DNA of 49,412 nt from Pseudoduganella aquatica (lineage in GTDB: Bacteria > Pseudomonadota > Gammaproteobacteria > Burkholderiales > Burkholderiaceae_D): the NCBI RefSeq assembly GCF_009857595.1, contig NZ_WWCU01000043.1, positions 1 through 49,412 of the forward strand, written 5' to 3'. The position numbers and the translations under genes were made by a program. Positions 19,206 through 25,776 of this stretch are shown here, piece by piece (within the stretch, counting starts at the first letter, position 1; every line of letters begins with the position of its first letter). A model generated the notes under the pieces. That model ran no database searches. It saw nothing but the letters and a program-made list of their open reading frames with translations, and had not been told where the DNA came from.

Positions 19206-20804
19206 ATGCGCCAGAACACCCCTGTCACACAGAACGAATACGTCCTCGAGGACGGCAAGACCATCGTCTCGACCACCGATTTGCAGGGCAATATCAACTA
19301 TGCGAATCCCTATTTCATTGAAGTAAGCGGCTTCCAGGAAGCCGAGCTGCTGGGCGCGCCGCAGAACATCCTGCGCCACCCGGACATGCCGGCCGAAGCC
19401 TTTGCCGACCTGTGGGCCACCATCAAGGGCGGCATGCCGTGGACCGGCATGGTGAAGAACCGCTGCAAAAACGGCGACTACTACTGGGTGCTGGCGAATG
19501 TGACGCCGGTGGTGGAAAACGGCCGCCCGGTGGGCTATATGTCGGTGCGCACCAAGCCCAGCCGCGAGCAGGTGGCGCAGGCATCCGAGCTGTACCGCGA
19601 GATCCGCAACGGCAACCCGAACGGCCTGCGCATCCGCAACGGCCGCGTGCTGCGCAGCGACGTGCTGGCGCGCTTCAATGAACTGCGCAAGCTGTCCGTG
19701 GCCAGCCACCTCGGCATCAACTGCGCCTGGCTCAGCGCCAGCATGCTGGTGTTCGCGGCGGCCTTCTGGAGCATGGACGGCGCCTACGGCGGCTGGCTGG
19801 GCGGCGCCGCGCTGCTGGCGGCGGCCATCGTGCTGTATTTCTGGTACAGCCTGCACCGCGCCATCGTCGCGCCGCTGGCGCGCGCCACCGCGGCGGCCCG
19901 CAAGATGGCGGGCGGCGACCTGACCGGCGTGATCGACGTGCCGCGCGACGACGACATGGGCCAGCTGCTGGCCGCGCTGCGCCAGATGAATGTGAACCTG
20001 CACAGCATCATCGGCGACGTGCGCAGCAATTTCGACGAGATCAAGCAGGCCACCACCGAGATCGCCAGCGGCAACCAGGACCTGTCCGGCCGCACCGAGT
20101 CGCAGGCCAGCAGCCTGCAGCAGACCGCCGCCAGCATGGAGCAGCTCACCACCAATGTGCAGCAGAGCGCCACCAGCGTGGCCAGCGCCAACGAGCTGGC
20201 CGAGGCCGCCTCGCACATCGCCGAGCAGGGCGGCAACATCGTGTCGCAGGTGGTGACGACGATGGACGACATCAGCACTTCCTCGCGCAAGATCCTGGAC
20301 ATTATCGGCCTGATCGACGGCATCGCCTTCCAGACCAATATCCTGGCCCTGAACGCGGCGGTGGAGGCGGCGCGGGCCGGCGAGCAGGGGCGGGGCTTCG
20401 CCGTGGTGGCCAGCGAGGTGCGCAACCTGGCGCACCGCTCGGCCAGCGCGGCCAAGGAGGTCAAGGAGCTGATCGATTTGTCGATCGAGAAGGTGAGCGC
20501 CGGATCGGTGCTGACCGGCAGCGCGGGCGCCACCATGAGCGAGGTGATCAAGTCCGTGAGCCGCGTGACCAGCGTGATGGACGAGATCTCCACCGCCACC
20601 AAGGAGCAGGGCAACGGCATCGTGCAGGTCAACCAGGCGGTGATACAGATAGACGACATCACGCAGCAGAACGCGGCGCTGGTGGAGCAGGCGGCGGCCG
20701 CCGCCACCAGCCTGGCCCACCAGACCGAATGCGTGGCGCAGGCGATGGCGGTGTTCAAGCTCAAGGAACTGGCCGGCGCCGCCAGGGTGCGCCAGCTGGC
20801 CTGA
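19206..20804 (+). CDS. Aer-like PAS-domain methyl-accepting chemotaxis protein
   Basis: 532-residue chemoreceptor. Order: N-terminal PAS domain (about 1-120; STTDLQGNINYANPYF, NILRHPDMP, GMVKNRCKNGDYYWV), a linker, a pair of membrane segments (about 165-220), HAMP, then the cytoplasmic signalling hairpin with tip region IAFQTNILALNAAVEAARAG and EQGRGFAVVASEVR. There is no periplasmic sensor, so it senses an internal signal such as redox or energy state, as Aer does. No CheR-docking pentapeptide is seen at the C-terminus. I used ATG 19206, with GAGGA at 19195-19199, rather than the earlier frame extension. It stands alone downstream of the EPS genes; a weak -10 candidate TATACT lies at 19133-19138. 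Confidence 0.92.
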   Translation: MRQNTPVTQNEYVLEDGKTIVSTTDLQGNINYANPYFIEVSGFQEAELLGAPQNILRHPDMPAEAFADLWATIKGGMPWTGMVKNRCKNGDYYWVLANVTPVVENGRPVGYMSVRTKPSREQVAQASELYREIRNGNPNGLRIRNGRVLRSDVLARFNELRKLSVASHLGINCAWLSASMLVFAAAFWSMDGAYGGWLGGAALLAAAIVLYFWYSLHRAIVAPLARATAAARKMAGGDLTGVIDVPRDDDMGQLLAALRQMNVNLHSIIGDVRSNFDEIKQATTEIASGNQDLSGRTESQASSLQQTAASMEQLTTNVQQSATSVASANELAEAASHIAEQGGNIVSQVVTTMDDISTSSRKILDIIGLIDGIAFQTNILALNAAVEAARAGEQGRGFAVVASEVRNLAHRSASAAKEVKELIDLSIEKVSAGSVLTGSAGATMSEVIKSVSRVTSVMDEISTATKEQGNGIVQVNQAVIQIDDITQQNAALVEQAAAAATSLAHQTECVAQAMAVFKLKELAGAARVRQLA

Positions 20805-20875
20805 CGGCGCAGCGGGCAAGGGGCGCGGGCCAAGTCGGTGTAAGATGCACGGAGTAATTCATCCGGGAAACTTTT

Positions 20876-21205
20876 ATGCGTCTGACCATCATCCTGGCGG
20901 CCCTGCTGGCCGCCGCCCATGCCGCCGCCGCGCCGGCTTCCAGCGCGCCCGCCGCCAACCCGCGCCTGGACGGCGTGAAGCAAATCGAGCGCAACGCCTG
21001 CGTACGCGCCGGCAACACGGGGCCGGGCGCGCCGCGCAACCTCAAGCTGGTGCCGAAATACTGCGAGTGCGTGTCCAGCCACTACTGGGACAGCGTGCCG
21101 CAAGCCGAAGTGGAAGAACTGATGAACAACGGCCAGTCCGCCGCCATCGACCGCAAGAAGGACGAGCGCCTGGCCGCCGCGCGCAGCGCCTGCCAGGTGA
21201 AATGA
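20876..21205 (+). CDS. Small secreted protein with four cysteines, unknown function
   Basis: 109 residues. The N-terminus (MRLTIILAALLAAAHAAAAPA) is a clear signal peptide, so the mature protein of about 88 residues is periplasmic or secreted. It contains four cysteines (NACVRAG, KYCECV, SACQVK), enough for two disulfides, and a charged helical C-terminal half. I do not recognise a family. Its stop overlaps the ferredoxin start by 4 bp, so the two are translationally coupled even though one is exported and the other cytosolic. A possible -10 TAAGAT lies about 40 bp upstream without a good -35. Confidence 0.75.
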   Translation: MRLTIILAALLAAAHAAAAPASSAPAANPRLDGVKQIERNACVRAGNTGPGAPRNLKLVPKYCECVSSHYWDSVPQAEVEELMNNGQSAAIDRKKDERLAAARSACQVK

Positions 21206-21489
21206 AGGTCAGCCTGAGCATGCAGGGCTGGCAGTTCGAGACCGACGGCGCCGCCACCGTGCTGATGGCGGCGCAGCAGGCCGGCATCCGCCTGCCCAGC
21301 TCCTGCCGCAACGGCACCTGCCGCACCTGCATCTGCCACATGGGCAGCGGCAGCGTGCGCTACCTGGTCGAATGGCCGGGCCTGAGCGCCGACGAAAAGC
21401 GCGAAGGCCACATCCTGCCCTGCGTGGCCGTGGCCCAGTCCGACCTGGAACTGGCGGTGCCGGCCGCGCGCCGCATCGACGCGGCCTAA
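21202..21489 (+). CDS. [2Fe-2S] plant-type ferredoxin
   Basis: 95-residue ferredoxin. The cluster ligands are Cys35, Cys40, Cys43 (SSCRNGTCRTCIC) and Cys74 (ILPCVAV), the C-X4-C-X2-C...C spacing of plant-type [2Fe-2S] ferredoxins; Cys45 is an extra cysteine. It is a cytosolic one-electron carrier. The partner reductase or oxygenase is not encoded next to it, so its role is open. ATG 21202 forms an ATGA overlap with the upstream secreted-protein gene. The converging unknown gene ends 7 bp downstream. Confidence 0.9.
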   Translation: MKVSLSMQGWQFETDGAATVLMAAQQAGIRLPSSCRNGTCRTCICHMGSGSVRYLVEWPGLSADEKREGHILPCVAVAQSDLELAVPAARRIDAA

Positions 21490-21496
21490 GGCGGGG

Positions 21497-21832
21497 TCAA
21501 TCGGGCTCGCCGCCGCCCATATCGCCCAGATCGCCCCGGCGCAGCCTGCCCAGCAGCGCATCGGCCGTGCCGCTCAGCGGCAAGCCGTGCTGGCGCAGCA
21601 TCTGGATGTGCAGCACCAGATTCTCCAGCACCAGCTTGGCCGCCACCGCCATCAAGGTCAGGCGGCGGTCCTCCTCGCTGAACGACTCCATGGCGTCGGC
21701 CATGTCGACCAGGTGGCTGGCCACCAGGCCGCGCAAATCCTGTTCGTCGAAAGGCAGGTCGGCGAAATCGATCGGGTCCTCCTGCTCCACCTCCAGCATC
21801 AGCGTTTCCAGTTCCGCACGCGTGATCGACAT
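21497..21832 (-). CDS. Small acidic helical protein, unknown function
   Basis: 111 residues, acidic N-terminal half (LEVEQEDPIDFADLPFDEQDL) and a helical middle (RLTLMAVAAKLVLENLVLHIQML), Gly/Asp-rich tail. No signal peptide, no membrane segment, no recognised domain. An in-frame start exists at 21862, but the ATG at 21832 has a strong AGGAG 6 nt upstream and starts MSITRAEL, so it is chosen. It converges on the ferredoxin gene and diverges from the MoaD-like gene. Composition matches the neighbouring genes, so it looks native. Confidence 0.7.
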   Translation of the reverse strand: MSITRAELETLMLEVEQEDPIDFADLPFDEQDLRGLVASHLVDMADAMESFSEEDRRLTLMAVAAKLVLENLVLHIQMLRQHGLPLSGTADALLGRLRRGDLGDMGGGEPD

Positions 21833-21890
21833 GTGTTGCTCCTGTGGTTGCCCTGATTGCATTTTAGTCCCAAGCGCCCCCGATACGCGC

Positions 21891-21896
21891 TAGAAT
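21891..21896 (+). promoter_or_regulatory. Possible -10 box for the MoaD/propeller pair
   Basis: TAGAAT lies 31 bp before ATG 21927, in the short gap between this pair and the divergent unknown gene. No good -35 hexamer is visible at 16-18 bp, so this is tentative. Confidence 0.3.
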
Positions 21897-21926
21897 TTCC
21901 GGTCCAGGAGCCTGGTGGAGCCACGC

Positions 21927-22196
21927 ATGGCGCAGATTATCTTTACGCAGCAACTAGCCCGCTTCCTGCCCGTACCCCGGATCGAGGTGCAGGCCGCCGA
22001 CCTGCGCGCCGCGCTGGCCGCCGCCTTCGAGGGCAAGGAGCGCCTGCGCGGCTACGTGCTCGACGACCAGGGCTGCCTGCGCGAAAACGTCGTCATCTTC
22101 ATCGACGGCCAGCGCAGCCGCGACCGCAAGCGGCTGGACGACCCGCTGCGGCCCGATTCCCAGATCTATATCTTGCAAGCACTTTCAGGAGGCTGA
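21927..22196 (+). CDS. MoaD/ThiS-like ubiquitin-fold protein
   Basis: 89-residue beta-grasp protein. It keeps the C-terminal Gly-Gly (ILQALSGG) that is adenylated and thiocarboxylated in sulfur carriers such as MoaD and ThiS. Internal features are FIDGQRSRDRKRLDDPLRPDSQIYI, in which the NGxxV-type turn of the family is visible as IDGQ. No MoaE, ThiG, MoeB or cysteine desulfurase is nearby, so it is unlikely to be the molybdopterin or thiamin carrier itself. ATG 21927 follows GGTGGAG at 21914-21920; a GTG at 21915 is the alternative. The propeller gene starts 2 bp after the stop, so the two are one unit. Confidence 0.82.
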   Translation: MAQIIFTQQLARFLPVPRIEVQAADLRAALAAAFEGKERLRGYVLDDQGCLRENVVIFIDGQRSRDRKRLDDPLRPDSQIYILQALSGG

Positions 22197-22198
22197 CC

Positions 22199-23287
22199 AT
22201 GGCAGACCGCGCATACCTCGCAACCCGCAAGGGCCTGTTCGAACTGGCGCCGCGGAACGGCGTGTGGCAGCTGGAGGGCCACCATTTCCTTGGCGAGCCG
22301 GTCAGCCAGGTGCTGGCGGACGAGCGCGACGGCACGCTGTACGCCGCGCTCAACCTGGGCCACTTCGGCACCAAGCTGCACCGGCGCGACGCCGGCAGCG
22401 ACGGCTGGACCGAAGTGGGCGTGCCGGTCTATCCGCCCAAGCCGGAAGGCAGCGACGACACGGTGGACTGGACGCTGCGCCAGATCTGGTGCCTGGAAGC
22501 GGGCGGCAAGGACGAGCCGGGCGTGCTGTGGGCCGGCACCTTGCCGGGCGGCCTGTTCAAGTCCAGCGACCGGGGCGACAGCTGGCAGCTGGTGGAATCC
22601 CTGTGGAACCTGCCCGAGCGCCGGCAGTGGATGGGCGGCGGCTACGACGTGGCGGGCATCCACAGCATCTGCGTCGATCCGCGCGACAGCCGCAGCATCC
22701 TGGTCGGCGTGTCGGTGGGCGGCGTGTGGCTCACCACGGACGGCGGCGCCAGCTGGCGCCTGCGCGCCAGCGGCATGGTGGCCGGCTATATGCCGCCCGA
22801 GCTGGCCGAAGACGGCGTGGCCCAGGACCCGCACCGCATCGTGCGCTGCGAAGGCGAGCCGGATAAATTATGGTGCCAGCACCACAGCGGCATCTGGCGC
22901 AGCGTGGACAACGGCGCGCGCTGGACGGAAGTGAAGGACGTGCAGCCGTCCAGCTTCGGCTTCGCGGTGGCGGTGCACCCGCGCGACGGCGACACGGCCT
23001 GGTTCGCGCCCGGCGTGGCCGACCAGCAGCGCATCCCGGTGGACGCGGCCATGGCCACCACGCGCAGCACCGACGGCGGCGCCAGCTTCACGGCGCAGCG
23101 CAACGGCCTGCCGCAGGAACACTGCTACGACCTGGTCTACCGGCACGGGCTGGCGGTGGCCGAGGACGGCAAAACGCTGCTGATGGGCTCCACCACCGGC
23201 GGCGTGTGGCTGTCGGCCAACGGCGGCGACTACTGGCAGACCATCTCCAGCAATATGCCGCCGGTGTACGCGGTCCGGTTTGGCTGA
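22199..23287 (+). CDS. BNR/sialidase-like beta-propeller protein
   Basis: 362 residues with repeated Ser/Asp-box type motifs: FKSSDRGDSWQ, LTTDGGASWRL, WRSVDNGARWTE, TRSTDGGASFTA and LSANGGDYWQT, spaced as in BNR/VPS10-like propellers. It lacks a signal peptide and so appears cytosolic. Annotation pipelines often call such proteins exo-alpha-sialidase, but I see no sialidase catalytic Arg triad or FRIP motif, so an enzymatic sialidase role is not supported. It sits 2 bp after the MoaD-like gene; such pairs recur in bacteria as far as I know but I know of no assigned function. Confidence 0.82.
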   Translation: MADRAYLATRKGLFELAPRNGVWQLEGHHFLGEPVSQVLADERDGTLYAALNLGHFGTKLHRRDAGSDGWTEVGVPVYPPKPEGSDDTVDWTLRQIWCLEAGGKDEPGVLWAGTLPGGLFKSSDRGDSWQLVESLWNLPERRQWMGGGYDVAGIHSICVDPRDSRSILVGVSVGGVWLTTDGGASWRLRASGMVAGYMPPELAEDGVAQDPHRIVRCEGEPDKLWCQHHSGIWRSVDNGARWTEVKDVQPSSFGFAVAVHPRDGDTAWFAPGVADQQRIPVDAAMATTRSTDGGASFTAQRNGLPQEHCYDLVYRHGLAVAEDGKTLLMGSTTGGVWLSANGGDYWQTISSNMPPVYAVRFG

Positions 23288-23296
23288 GTTGGCCGG

Positions 23297-23902
23297 CTAC
23301 GCCGCGTAATAGGCCAGGAATATATCGGCCGCCGTCGCGATCAGGGCGGCTTCGGCGGCCGGCTCCAGCACCGGCTGGCCCATGGTCACCTGCGGCCAGA
23401 AGGCGAAGGCCTTCAGCTGGCCTTGCAGCAGATGCGAGGCGAACACCGGGTCCAGCGGCTTGAGCTTGCCGTCGGCCTGCGCCGCGCGCAGCCAGGCCGC
23501 CACGCCTTCCTCCTTGTCGGCCAGCCTGGCCACCATTTCCTGCGCCCGCTCCGGGTGGTGGATGCCCTCGGCGATGGCGACCCGCGCCAGGTCGAGGAAA
23601 TAGCCGTCGCGCAGCAGCGCCATCTTGGTTCCCATCAGCTCCAGCAGTTGCGCGCGCAGCGGCTGGTCCGCGCGGTAGCGCAAGGCCTGCAGGGCCGCGC
23701 TGCTGTCCCACAGCTGCTGCAGGATATGGGCGAACAGCGCGTCCTTGCTGGGGAAATGGTTGTAGACGGTGCGCTTGGACACGCCGGCAGTGGCGGCGAT
23801 CTTGTCCATGCTGGTGGCGTCGAAGCCGTTGGCGCGGAATTCGGCCACGGCGGCGCCGACGATGGCCTGGTGCTTGCGGTCGGTGAGGCGGGTAGTGTCC
23901 AT
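23297..23902 (-). CDS. TetR/AcrR-family transcriptional regulator
   Basis: 201 residues. The N-terminal DNA-binding domain reads IVGAAVAEFRANGFDATSMDKIAATAGVSKRTVYNHFPSKD-type (key residues TSMDKIAATAGV and RTVYNHF), then an all-helical ligand domain with a DUF1956/TetR_C-like tail of Ala/Leu-rich helices. It diverges from the metallo-hydrolase gene across a 76-bp gap with a palindromic operator, so autoregulation and control of that hydrolase are likely. Its ligand is unknown. It converges on the propeller gene with 9 bp between stops. Confidence 0.92.
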   Translation of the reverse strand: MDTTRLTDRKHQAIVGAAVAEFRANGFDATSMDKIAATAGVSKRTVYNHFPSKDALFAHILQQLWDSSAALQALRYRADQPLRAQLLELMGTKMALLRDGYFLDLARVAIAEGIHHPERAQEMVARLADKEEGVAAWLRAAQADGKLKPLDPVFASHLLQGQLKAFAFWPQVTMGQPVLEPAAEAALIATAADIFLAYYAA

Positions 23903-23920
23903 GCAGGTATTTTACACCGG

Positions 23921-23963
23921 GTAGTTTACTTTCTCAAAAAATGAAACTACACTGTGCAGTGTA
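23921..23963. promoter_or_regulatory. Palindromic operator in tetR/hydrolase gap
   Basis: TACACTG-TG-CAGTGTA (23948-23963) is a perfect 7+7 bp palindrome with a 2-bp centre, the usual size for a TetR-family operator. A second inverted pair, GTAGTTT (23921-23927) and AAACTAC (23944-23950), overlaps its left end. Both lie between the two divergent start codons. Confidence 0.6.
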
Positions 23964-23978
23964 CTTTTTGGCCTGCCG

Positions 23979-25046
23979 ATGAAACGCCTCGCATCGCTCA
24001 CCTTTCTAATGGGAATCCTGACCATGGCTTACTGCACCCTGTCCCCGCAAGAACTCGACCACGCCTCGCCGCAGTACCGCGACGGCAAATTCCGCAACCC
24101 GGTGCAGATGCACAAGGCCGGCTTCATGGGCACGCTGCGCATCCTGTACCGCATGGCCTTCGAAAAGCCCGCCGATACCGCGCCGGCCAAGGCGGTGCCG
24201 GTGCACGCCATCACGCGCGAGCAGCTGCTGGTGGCGCCCAACAACAGCGTATTCCGGCTGGGCCACTCGACCATCCTGCTCAAGCTCGACGGCGGGTTCT
24301 GGCTGACCGACCCGGTGTTCTCCGAGCGTGCTTCGCCGTTCCAATGGCTGGGACCGCAGCGTTTCCACCAGCCGCCGATCAGCATAGAGGAATTGCCGGC
24401 GCTGAAGGGCGTGATCCTGTCGCACGACCACTACGACCACCTGGACCACGCCGCCGTGCTGGCGCTGGCGGCCAAGACCGAGCACTTCCTCGCCCCGCTG
24501 GGCGTGGGCGACACGCTGGTCAAGTGGGGCGTGCCAGCCGCCAAGATGCAGCAGCTGGACTGGTGGCAATCGACCGCCGTGGACGGCGTGCGCCTGACGG
24601 CGACGCCGGCGCAGCATTTTTCGGGCCGGGGGCTAAGCGACGGCAACAAGACGCTGTGGGCCTCGTGGGTGATCCGGGCCGGCGGGCAGCGCATCTTCTT
24701 CAGCGGCGACACCGGCTACTTCAAGGGTTTTAAAGAGATCGGCGACAAATACGGCCCCTTCGACCTGACGATGCTGGAGACGGGCGCGTACGACCCGCAA
24801 TGGCCGGACATCCACATGCAGCCCGAAGAAACGATGCAGGCCCATATCGACCTGCGTGGCAAGCTGCTCATGCCGATCCACAACGGCACCTTCGACCTGG
24901 CCATGCATGCGTGGAACGAACCGTTCGACCGCATCAGCGCCCTGGCCGAGCAGCGCGGCCAAGTGCTCGCCACCCCCGAGATCGGCCAGCAGCTCAACCT
25001 GCGCCACATCCCCGCCACCGGCAAATGGTGGCTGCAATCCCTCTAA
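23979..25046 (+). CDS. Metallo-beta-lactamase-fold hydrolase (NAPE-PLD/UlaG-like)
   Basis: 355 residues. The metal motif is His149-X-His151-X-Asp153-His154 in SHDHYDHLDH; later ligands are in PAQHFSGRG, FSGDTGYFKGF and MPIHNGTFDLA. The lineup GHSTILLKLDGGFWLTDPVF and FNP-like FKEIGDKYGPFDLTMLETGAY resembles the N-acylphosphatidylethanolamine phospholipase D group of MBL proteins, which cleave phosphodiesters; the exact substrate is not evident. A hydrophobic N-terminus (residues 5-17) may be a membrane anchor or signal; ATG 24024 is an alternative start that removes it. It diverges from the TetR regulator, its probable repressor. Confidence 0.87.
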   Translation: MKRLASLTFLMGILTMAYCTLSPQELDHASPQYRDGKFRNPVQMHKAGFMGTLRILYRMAFEKPADTAPAKAVPVHAITREQLLVAPNNSVFRLGHSTILLKLDGGFWLTDPVFSERASPFQWLGPQRFHQPPISIEELPALKGVILSHDHYDHLDHAAVLALAAKTEHFLAPLGVGDTLVKWGVPAAKMQQLDWWQSTAVDGVRLTATPAQHFSGRGLSDGNKTLWASWVIRAGGQRIFFSGDTGYFKGFKEIGDKYGPFDLTMLETGAYDPQWPDIHMQPEETMQAHIDLRGKLLMPIHNGTFDLAMHAWNEPFDRISALAEQRGQVLATPEIGQQLNLRHIPATGKWWLQSL

Positions 25047-25048
25047 GG

Positions 25049-25139
25049 CAAAGCAAGCCGAGCCGCATTCCCCTCACACCGGGGTCAGACCCCGAATGCG
25101 GAAAAATGCGGCTCAGCTCGCTTGTAGGAGTCCGCTGAG
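25049..25139. repeat. REP-like palindromic element, copy 1
   Basis: A nested palindrome. Outer arms GAGCCGCATT (25060-25069) and AATGCGGCTC (25105-25114) are perfect over 10 bp and enclose the inner palindrome GGGGTCAGACCCC (25081-25093). Flanks AAGCAAGCC on the left and CGCTTGTAGGAG...GCTGAG on the right are shared with copy 2. It begins 3 bp after the hydrolase stop codon and may also act as its terminator. Confidence 0.75.
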
Positions 25140-25215
25140 TGCTTCGGCTTTCGGGATGGGGCATAGAGGATTTGTCCTAATTGAAGGCGATTTGGTGGCG
25201 GCTAGGCTCTGGGAA

Positions 25216-25329
25216 CAAAGCAAACTGAGCCGCACTGTAAGCATTTCGGGGTCTGACCCCGGGGGGAGGGGTCTGACCCCGGGGGGAGGGAAATGCGGCT
25301 GGGAGCGCTTGTAAGAGGCGGCTGAGGGG
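25216..25329. repeat. REP-like palindromic element, copy 2, with internal 20-bp duplication
   Basis: Same layout and orientation as copy 1, 76 bp further on: GAGCCGCA (25227-25234) pairs with AATGCGGCT (25292-25300), around GGGGTCTGACCCC. The core plus a G6A tail is duplicated in tandem (25248-25267 and 25268-25287). It ends next to the stop codon of the converging small gene. The 76 bp between the copies holds no gene. Confidence 0.75.
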
Positions 25330-25331
25330 TG

Positions 25332-25658
25332 TCAGACTGTGACGTTGATGAGGCGGCCGACCGTCTGGCCTTGGGCGTTGACTTGGGGGGCGCGGGGCAG
25401 GCCGTCGAGGGTGGCGGGCACCGGTTTGGTGATCGTGCTGTCGAGCCGGACCGGGGCCGGCGTGGGGGCGTTGGCGCTCTCGGCCGCGCGGCTTGCTTTT
25501 TGCCGGGTGCTGAGCTGCTCCTGGTCTTTTGCCAGCTGCGCGCGGCTGTCCTGCAGCCGGCTGGCGTCCTGGTCCACACGCGTCTGGTCCTGCTGGACTT
25601 TACGTTCAGCAATCGCAACCGCATTGCGCAGCGTATTGACGGACGTGACGGTAACCAC
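25332..25658 (-). CDS. Small coiled-coil protein, unknown function
   Basis: 108 residues starting with GTG (MVTVTSVNTL), with GAGGG about 7 nt upstream. Residues about 10-60 are a heptad-rich Gln/Asp/Arg/Ala helix (RKVQQDQTRVDQDASRLQDS) that should form a coiled coil. The C-terminal part is Pro/Ala-rich and ends QTVGRLINVTV. No signal peptide or known domain. The codon usage matches the neighbours and the stop is followed at once by the REP-like element. It could be a structural or phage-like small protein, but nothing in the context decides it. Confidence 0.6.
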   Translation of the reverse strand: MVTVTSVNTLRNAVAIAERKVQQDQTRVDQDASRLQDSRAQLAKDQEQLSTRQKASRAAESANAPTPAPVRLDSTITKPVPATLDGLPRAPQVNAQGQTVGRLINVTV

Positions 25659-25719
25659 GGTGCACCCTCAGAGCGGACTGTATCTCAAGCGTAGGCCAAA
25701 ATTGGCGAGGTTGCAATAC

Positions 25720-25754
25720 AAAAAAAGGCAAGGCCGGAAGGGGACGGCCTTGCC
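25720..25754 (-). terminator. Intrinsic terminator of the TonB-receptor gene
   Basis: Perfect 10-bp stem GGCAAGGCCG/CGGCCTTGCC (25727-25736 and 25745-25754) with an 8-nt loop, followed on the minus strand by seven T residues (25720-25726). It lies 23 bp beyond the receptor stop codon. Textbook Rho-independent terminator. Confidence 0.93.
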
Positions 25755-25776
25755 CAAGCCTACAGGGGAGTTCCGT

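Noticed and set aside
22199..23287. True exo-alpha-sialidase
   Set aside because: Only Asp-box repeats are visible; no FRIP motif, no Arg triad and no signal peptide.
25049..25329. CRISPR array
   Set aside because: Only two units of about 90 and 114 bp, palindromic throughout, with no regular spacers or cas genes.
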